This document shows, in pieces, positions 58,776 through 64,000 of a stretch of DNA of 64,000 bases; positions within the stretch are counted from its first letter, which is position 1; the number at the start of each line of letters is the position of its first letter. Source of the stretch: Serripes groenlandicus (lineage: Eukaryota; Mollusca; Bivalvia; Cardiida; Cardiidae); assembly GCA_031761405.1 (NCBI GenBank), contig JASEVX010000001.1, forward strand, positions 113,695,516 through 113,759,515, read 5' to 3'. The notes below the pieces were generated by a model. It saw only the letters and a list, made by a program, of their open reading frames with translations, had not been told where the DNA came from and made no database searches. Position numbers and translations under genes: made by a program.

Positions 58776-60050
58776 TGTATGTATTTCTACTGAAGAGTGT
58801 CCATTATTTATATGTACCAAGACTGTGATTTCATTTGTTATAAATCTGTGATAGTTAGCCTGTGATTTGTTTTACAATAGTTTCTTTTTTTCTTGTTCAT
58901 AAAATATGAAATTGATCAGTTTTAAATTTAGTACTGACTTTCAGAATATTTGCCATGGACAAATTCTAACGTGTAATAATGGTGCCAAAACATAGGAAAG
59001 CAGTCCTTCTGGAGTTTGTGACCAGTTGAAACATAAATACAGTCAGGTGTTTTCTCTGTCAGCAATCTGGTCAATCAAATACTTTTAAACCTTCTAGAGA
59101 ACTGAGTCTCATCTTGACAAAATGTACTTGTTTGGTTTTGTGAACAGTAATTATCCAGATCCGCCTGTGCATCCACACAGTCTGATATGTGGATCTACAC
59201 TATTAAAATATTACTTGCATAAGCTTGTTAGAAGATTCTGTCAACTTGTTTAGCTTCTGATAAGACAGCAGATAGAGTTAGTGAACTAAATCTATGCTGT
59301 TGAGAAATGCCAACATGTACCTTTACTCACTCAATGGCTCATATAACATTTTAAATGTAATTATTGCAAATAGTCTTCACAAGGTCTGTTTTCTTGTGGT
59401 GTTGCTGAATAATGTAAGTTATTCGATATAAATAGTAAACATATTGCATATATCGGTATCATGCAATCGGAGCTCTTGTTAAATTTGCTAATGAGGAGAG
59501 GGTTGGTAAGTCAATTATTAACAAGAAGCTGTTTCTTGAGATTAAGAGTATCAATATCAGAACCATCCTCGGTACCCAGGGCAGGCTAATAGCCTTGGTA
59601 ACGAGGATGTATCAGAACTGAACTACTTCAATCCCTCTTTCTTCAGTAGCTCACATTTACAGAACACTTACTTCATGTTTGAAAACATTAAGTCAAGAAT
59701 ATGGAAACTCCGTATTAACAAAAGGTCAATTATTAAATACAGTTGAAAACATTGTAGCAAAAGGGGAAATTTCTCCTTTTGCCACTACACTTAAAATGGG
59801 TTTAAGTTTGAGATTTATGAAAAAATAGTAGCCCACTTTCATTATCTACTACAATTCCGTTAATCAATGTTTACTTTTGTTTCCTATTTCTAGCTCTAAG
59901 AAGAAATCTTCATTTCCAAAACAATTAACCTTATATCTATTGTTTAAAGAATTTCATGAAAGAAAATATGTTCATTATAAAATATTCGAAACATTTTTTA
60001 AACGTTGTACAAAATGAATGGTTTGTGTTGAATTGACTACATTTTATCCC
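58776..60050. other. Intergenic segment downstream of SYCP2
   Basis: No coding exon recognised. 59567-59606 contains CCTCGGTACCCAGGGCAGGC and a matching GCCTTGGTAACGAGG, an imperfect 40-bp hairpin. A MITE hairpin remnant (CATTGTAGCAAAAGGGGAAA, TTTCTCCTTTTGCCAC) is at about 59745-59795. Confidence 0.5.
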
Positions 60051-61466
60051 TTTTTAGCTCGACTATTCGAAGAATATGAGAGCTTTACTACTCGCCCCGG
60101 CGTCGGCGTCGGCGTCCGGTTAAAGTTTTAGGGCAAGTTGGGATTTTCATTCATAAGTATTTGTGCTAGGGCATTCATATTTGGATTATAGTTACATCTT
60201 ATACCTTTCTTCACATTGAATGCTAAAGATGCTGAGTGTGACCTTCCTTTTGGGAAAAAAAACATGATTTTCGGGGGTTAAAGTTTTAGGGCAAGTTGGA
60301 TTTTTTTTTTTTTTTTTTTTTTTTCTCAATAAGTACTTGTGCTAGGGCTTTCATATTTGGAATATAATTACATCTAATACCTTTCTTTATATTGTATGCT
60401 GAAGATTCTGAGTTTTACCTTCTTTTTGGGGTAAAAGACATGATTTTGGGTGGTTAAAGTTTTAGGGCAAGTTGGCATTTTCATTTAATTTTTTAATTTT
60501 TCTCTACAAGAATTTGTGCTAGGGCTTTAATATTTAGAATATAGTTACATCTTATACCTTTCTTCACATTTAATGCTGAAGATGCTGAGTGTGACCTTCT
60601 TTTTGGGGTAAAAAACATGATTTTAGGTGGTTAAAGTTTTGGGGCAAGTAGGATTTTATTTTATTTTTTTAACTTTTTCTGAATAAGTACTTGTGCTAGG
60701 GCTTTCATATTTGGAAAATAATTACATTTAATACATTTCTTCATATTATATGCTGAAGATGCTGAGTGTGACCTTCTGTTTGCGGTAAAACACATGCTTT
60801 TGGGTGGTTAAAGTTTTAGGGCAAGTTGGCTTTTTCATTTAATTTTCTAATTTTTCTAAATAAGTACTTGTGTTAGGGCTTTCATATTTGGAATATAATT
60901 ACATGTAATACCTTTCTTCACATTGTATGTTGAAGATGCTGAGTGTGACTTTTAGGGGGTAAAAAACATGATTTTTGTTTGATTTTGAGAATTTTAGATA
61001 AATTCTTAATTTTTGGTTACATTTCTTTCTAATTGTGATCATTTATTTATCAAATATAATTCTTCAACATATCAAACGGGGTTTGCATGGTGTCAAACAT
61101 TAGGAAAACCTTTTTTTAAGGTTTTGCTAATTTTGGACTCGGTCAGTTTTAACATTTGCGTTTAGCTCAACGTTAAAGTTACATCATTCAAATCACTTCA
61201 TACTTCACATATTTGTTAAGGACCATCGTACAATTAGGTTAGATAACTCCATTGTATCCTAAATATGGAGTAATGGCCCTTGATTGACTTAGGAAATTTT
61301 ATTTTTAAATTATATTTAAATGTATGTATATCTATTCTGACAGTTGCTTTTACATATAGAGTATATAATATGATTTAATAGTACTTAAGTGCAATATAAT
61401 GAAATAGTGCTTTATGGTAATAAGCGGCATGTAGTCGAGCGCGCTGTCCTCCGACAGCTCTTGTTT
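60051..61466 (+). mobile_element. Tandem-core element, family G relative, ~175-180-bp units
   Basis: TTTTTAGCTCGACTATTCGA / GAATATGAGAGCTTT start. AAAGTTTTAGGGCAAGTTGG recurs at about 60124, 60279, 60459, 60634 and 60811, with CTTGTGCTAGGGCTTTCATA. A T-homopolymer is at 60300-60322. End TCCGACAGCTCTTGTTTTTA. Confidence 0.82.
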
Positions 61467-61487
61467 TTAATTGCTGTATATTTACAG

Positions 61488-61547
61488 ATGCATCAAATAT
61501 CTATATCGAGGGAATATTCAGATTTTCTTAACACACTGAGCACTCAG
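61488..61547 (+). CDS. Possible 60-nt exon of a downstream gene
   Basis: A pyrimidine-rich tract ending TATTTACAG precedes 60 open bases and a good donor CAG|GTATGT. In the frame starting with ATG it reads MHQISISREYSDFLNTLSTQ, exactly 20 codons. It is separated from SYCP2 by a poly(A) signal and 2.7 kb, so it would belong to another transcript. No further exon is recognisable before the window ends. The upstream tract partly overlaps the 3' terminus of a repeat (60051-61466). It could be a chance splice-like arrangement. Confidence 0.3.
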
Positions 61548-62003
61548 GTATGTGATAGCCTAACTACTCAGTCAAATTATAGCTTTTGACTGGCACTCAT
61601 AGAGCAGTTGGTGTACTAGGACTATCTGAATACACACCAGAAATGGTTAACTGTTATTTTGAACAAGATCAAAGCTTTATGTGTTTGAAAATATTAAATT
61701 GATTTAACATGTATGTATGTATGTTACTTGTCAAAGGTCAAACATAGTTCTCGGTTGCACCAACATGCTGTCCTTTAGGCATCTTGTTGAAAATAAATAT
61801 ATGTTACTGTTATTGAATTCTGTTTTATAAGTAAAACTTGTCAAAATTGTTCTATGCAAACAGATAGAGCTGTTTCAACTACATATCCTGAGAAGCTCTT
61901 ATTTAATTGTTCCTGCTTTTGAGTCGAATCATCCTTAATATAAGACACCAATAACTGCGTTGGAAGGGTGTCACTTAGAAATAATTTCATTTAAATACTC
62001 TGG

Positions 62004-63510
62004 TTTTTATGCTCCCCGAATTTTTTAAGGATGAGCTTATAGTCGCCGCTCTGTACATTCGTCAATCCGTTTGTTCACTAACAAGAGGAGATGTGCATAT
62101 TGTCACCATGTTCCAGTTCGATGCTTTTTCAGAGTTATTGACCTTTTAATTTCCATAGGATATGACAGGAAAGTTTTGTCCTGGTCATTTCTAAGCAACT
62201 ACTGACTTGCATTCAATGAAACTTTATGCAAAGCTTCAATTACAAGAGAAAATATGCATATTATTTCCATTTTCTTGTTCGATGATTTTACACAGAGTTA
62301 TTGTCCCTTTAATTCCATTGATTGTTTGTTGTTTAACGTCGCTTTCAACAATTTTACAGTTATGTCACAGCGTTTTAAATTTCTATATAATATGACATAG
62401 GAAAATTCCATTTCACTTTTTTCTGGGCTATTTCTCAGCAACTTCTGACTTGAATTCAATGACATTTTATAGAAAGCTTCACTTACAAGAGGAGAAGAGT
62501 TATTGCCATTTTAATTTCTTTATAATATGATATAGGAAAATTTTGTCTGGGCTATTTTTCAGCAACTATTAACTTCAATCCAATGAAATTTAATGGAAAG
62601 CTTCACTTACAAGAGGAAATGTGCATATAATCACCATGTTCCTGTTAGATGATATTTCACAGAGTTAATGCCCTTTAAATTTCTATATAATATGACATAG
62701 GAAAATTCCATTCCACTTTTGTCTGGGCTATTTCTCAGCAACTCCTGACTTGAATTCGATGCAACTTTATGGAAAGCTTCACTAACTGGAGATGTGCATG
62801 TTACCAATATATTGCAGTTTGATGATTTTTCCAATAGTTATTCCAATTTTGTCCAGGCTATTTATTAGCAACTACTAACTTGAATTCAATGTAACCAGGG
62901 ACGTAGATAAGAGGGATAAGTAACTAAATTATATACTAAAATATCACCTGTGCCAACATTTGTAGCAAGTCAAACTCAAAAACTATTCATGATATGAAAA
63001 TAAAAAAAACAAATCTGGAAGTTTAAATATTCTTCTATTGCAGTAGGTGTAACACTATTTTTACATACTACAGATTTTGATAATATGTTATCTTTATGAA
63101 AAATGTCAGTCTATTAATTTTTGGAAAAAAATAATATAATTCAAAAATCACATTATCTGTACTATCAACCAGTCATAATTCAAAATATAAAGATATTCCA
63201 GTTGTTCATTGTATCTCTAACTTCAGTTGAAATTTAAACTTTCAGAATATGTATGTTTTGTTTATGTGCCAAATGTGAGTTCAAAGTTTTATTTGCTACA
63301 AAATGTGGAAATTGGGACAATTTTATTTCTCCATGTGATATTTAAACCAGATAACAGGTGTACTGGTGGAGTTGCCTATCCCTCTTATCTACGTCCCTGA
63401 TGTAACTGTGTGGAAAGCTTCACTAACAAGAGGATATGTGAATATTATCAACATTCTTGTGTCTTTGCTATACTTCGGGGAGCATCCATCGGTTCCATGA
63501 TACCTTGTTT
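62004..63510 (+). mobile_element. Tandem-core-like element, GCTCCCCGAA ends, hosting a hAT-like MITE
   Basis: TTTTTATGCTCCCCGAATTT start and CTTCGGGGAGCATCCATCGG ... ATACCTTGTTT end; ATGCTCCCCGAA and TTCGGGGAGCAT are complementary. Units carry GCTATTTCTCAGCAACT and GGAAAGCTTCACTAACAAGA. Confidence 0.75.
62896..63399. mobile_element. 504-bp hAT-like MITE
   Basis: CAGGGACGTAGATAAGAGGG and CCCTCTTATCTACGTCCCTG are perfect inverted ends (at least 20 bp, extending to 23). Flush exact direct repeats ATGTAAC at 62889-62895 and 63400-63406. CAGGG...CCCTG ends are typical of hAT elements, whose usual duplication is 8 bp. No coding capacity. Inserted in the 62004-63510 element. Confidence 0.87.
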
Positions 63511-63669
63511 ACGTATGTAATATTATTGGTCTTTGAATTTTTGTGTCAGTTGCGCAAAAATATCAATGTGATTCTGGTTTGACTATCATCTAGCCTTCAC
63601 TTTAAAAAGCATATTGAATACAATTCTATAGGCATTTGTACAGTATAAATGGAGTTTAATAATATTACT

Positions 63670-63712
63670 TTTCACCAGGGTGACTATAATGTAATATAGT
63701 CGCCCTGTTTAC
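63670..63712. repeat. Hairpin AGGGTGACTATA / TATAGTCGCCCT
   Basis: CAGGGTGACTATAATGTAAT followed by ATAGTCGCCCTGTTTAC: an inverted repeat of about 12 bp ending CTGTTT, like a tandem-core element reduced to its two ends. The rest to 64000 shows nothing recognisable. Confidence 0.4.
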
Positions 63713-64000
63713 ACCCATCTCTTTTTGGACAGGTAGTCGGTATTATCTTGATCTTCATTCAATGCTTAATGCCAATATTGAATAGAATGAAACCTTAGAA
63801 AAAGGAACTTGCACACCAAATCATTTGATAGAAATGTAATTTACAAACATTCATTCATCCAAATGTAGCCAATTAGGTCTTTGATGTAGCCAAGGCAAAT
63901 TTGGGATTTCATTAGAAAAAGAAAATGTGTATATGTTGGATTGATTTTGGCAATGAAAGGTTTCACTTGTGTGAAAATGATACCTATGGATATGGTAATA

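Overview
The window is AT-rich eukaryotic DNA dominated by one long, intron-rich plus-strand gene. Its introns are packed with short interspersed repeats. I place it in a bivalve mollusc. The basis is the repeat vocabulary: modules opening with TTTTTAGCTCACC and closing with GGCCATCATGGCCCTCTTG, a SINE with an AATC-type tail, and a tRNA SINE with a V-like core. The repeats do not give the species. GENE: I traced 37 coding exons between 297 and 58471. Conceptual translation gives about 1,910 residues recognisable as synaptonemal complex protein 2 (SYCP2), a meiotic chromosome-axis (lateral element) protein. The exons encode, in order, an N-terminal armadillo-like domain (297-11756), an Spt16M-like domain (12998-18412), a basic Ser/Lys-rich linker (20640-23067), a single 2.13-kb exon of disordered charged protein (24058-26187), more disordered sequence (27064-52582) and a C-terminal coiled coil (53201-58471). 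A poly(A) signal lies at 58744. The true N-terminus may lie upstream of the window, and one junction (52093/52482) does not keep frame under the simplest model. INTRONS: Four groups of repeats fill them. (1) A palindromic MITE family of about 200-240 bp sits at TTAA sites, with 17 near-complete copies and about 10 fragments, in both orientations. (2) A large group of non-autonomous elements has a 5' hairpin, a core of tandem units (usually about 145-167 bp) and a 3' hairpin followed by TCTTGTTT. About 20 are recognisable and every one is in the plus orientation. (3) Two SINE families are present, plus TIR elements including two hAT-like copies, one only 27 bp long. (4) LINE relics are present, the main one on the minus strand (29948-35040) and broken open by two group-2 elements. 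Nested insertions give a relative chronology. DOWNSTREAM: After 58775 the sequence is intergenic and again repeat-rich. A possible 60-nt exon at 61488-61547 could belong to a neighbouring gene.
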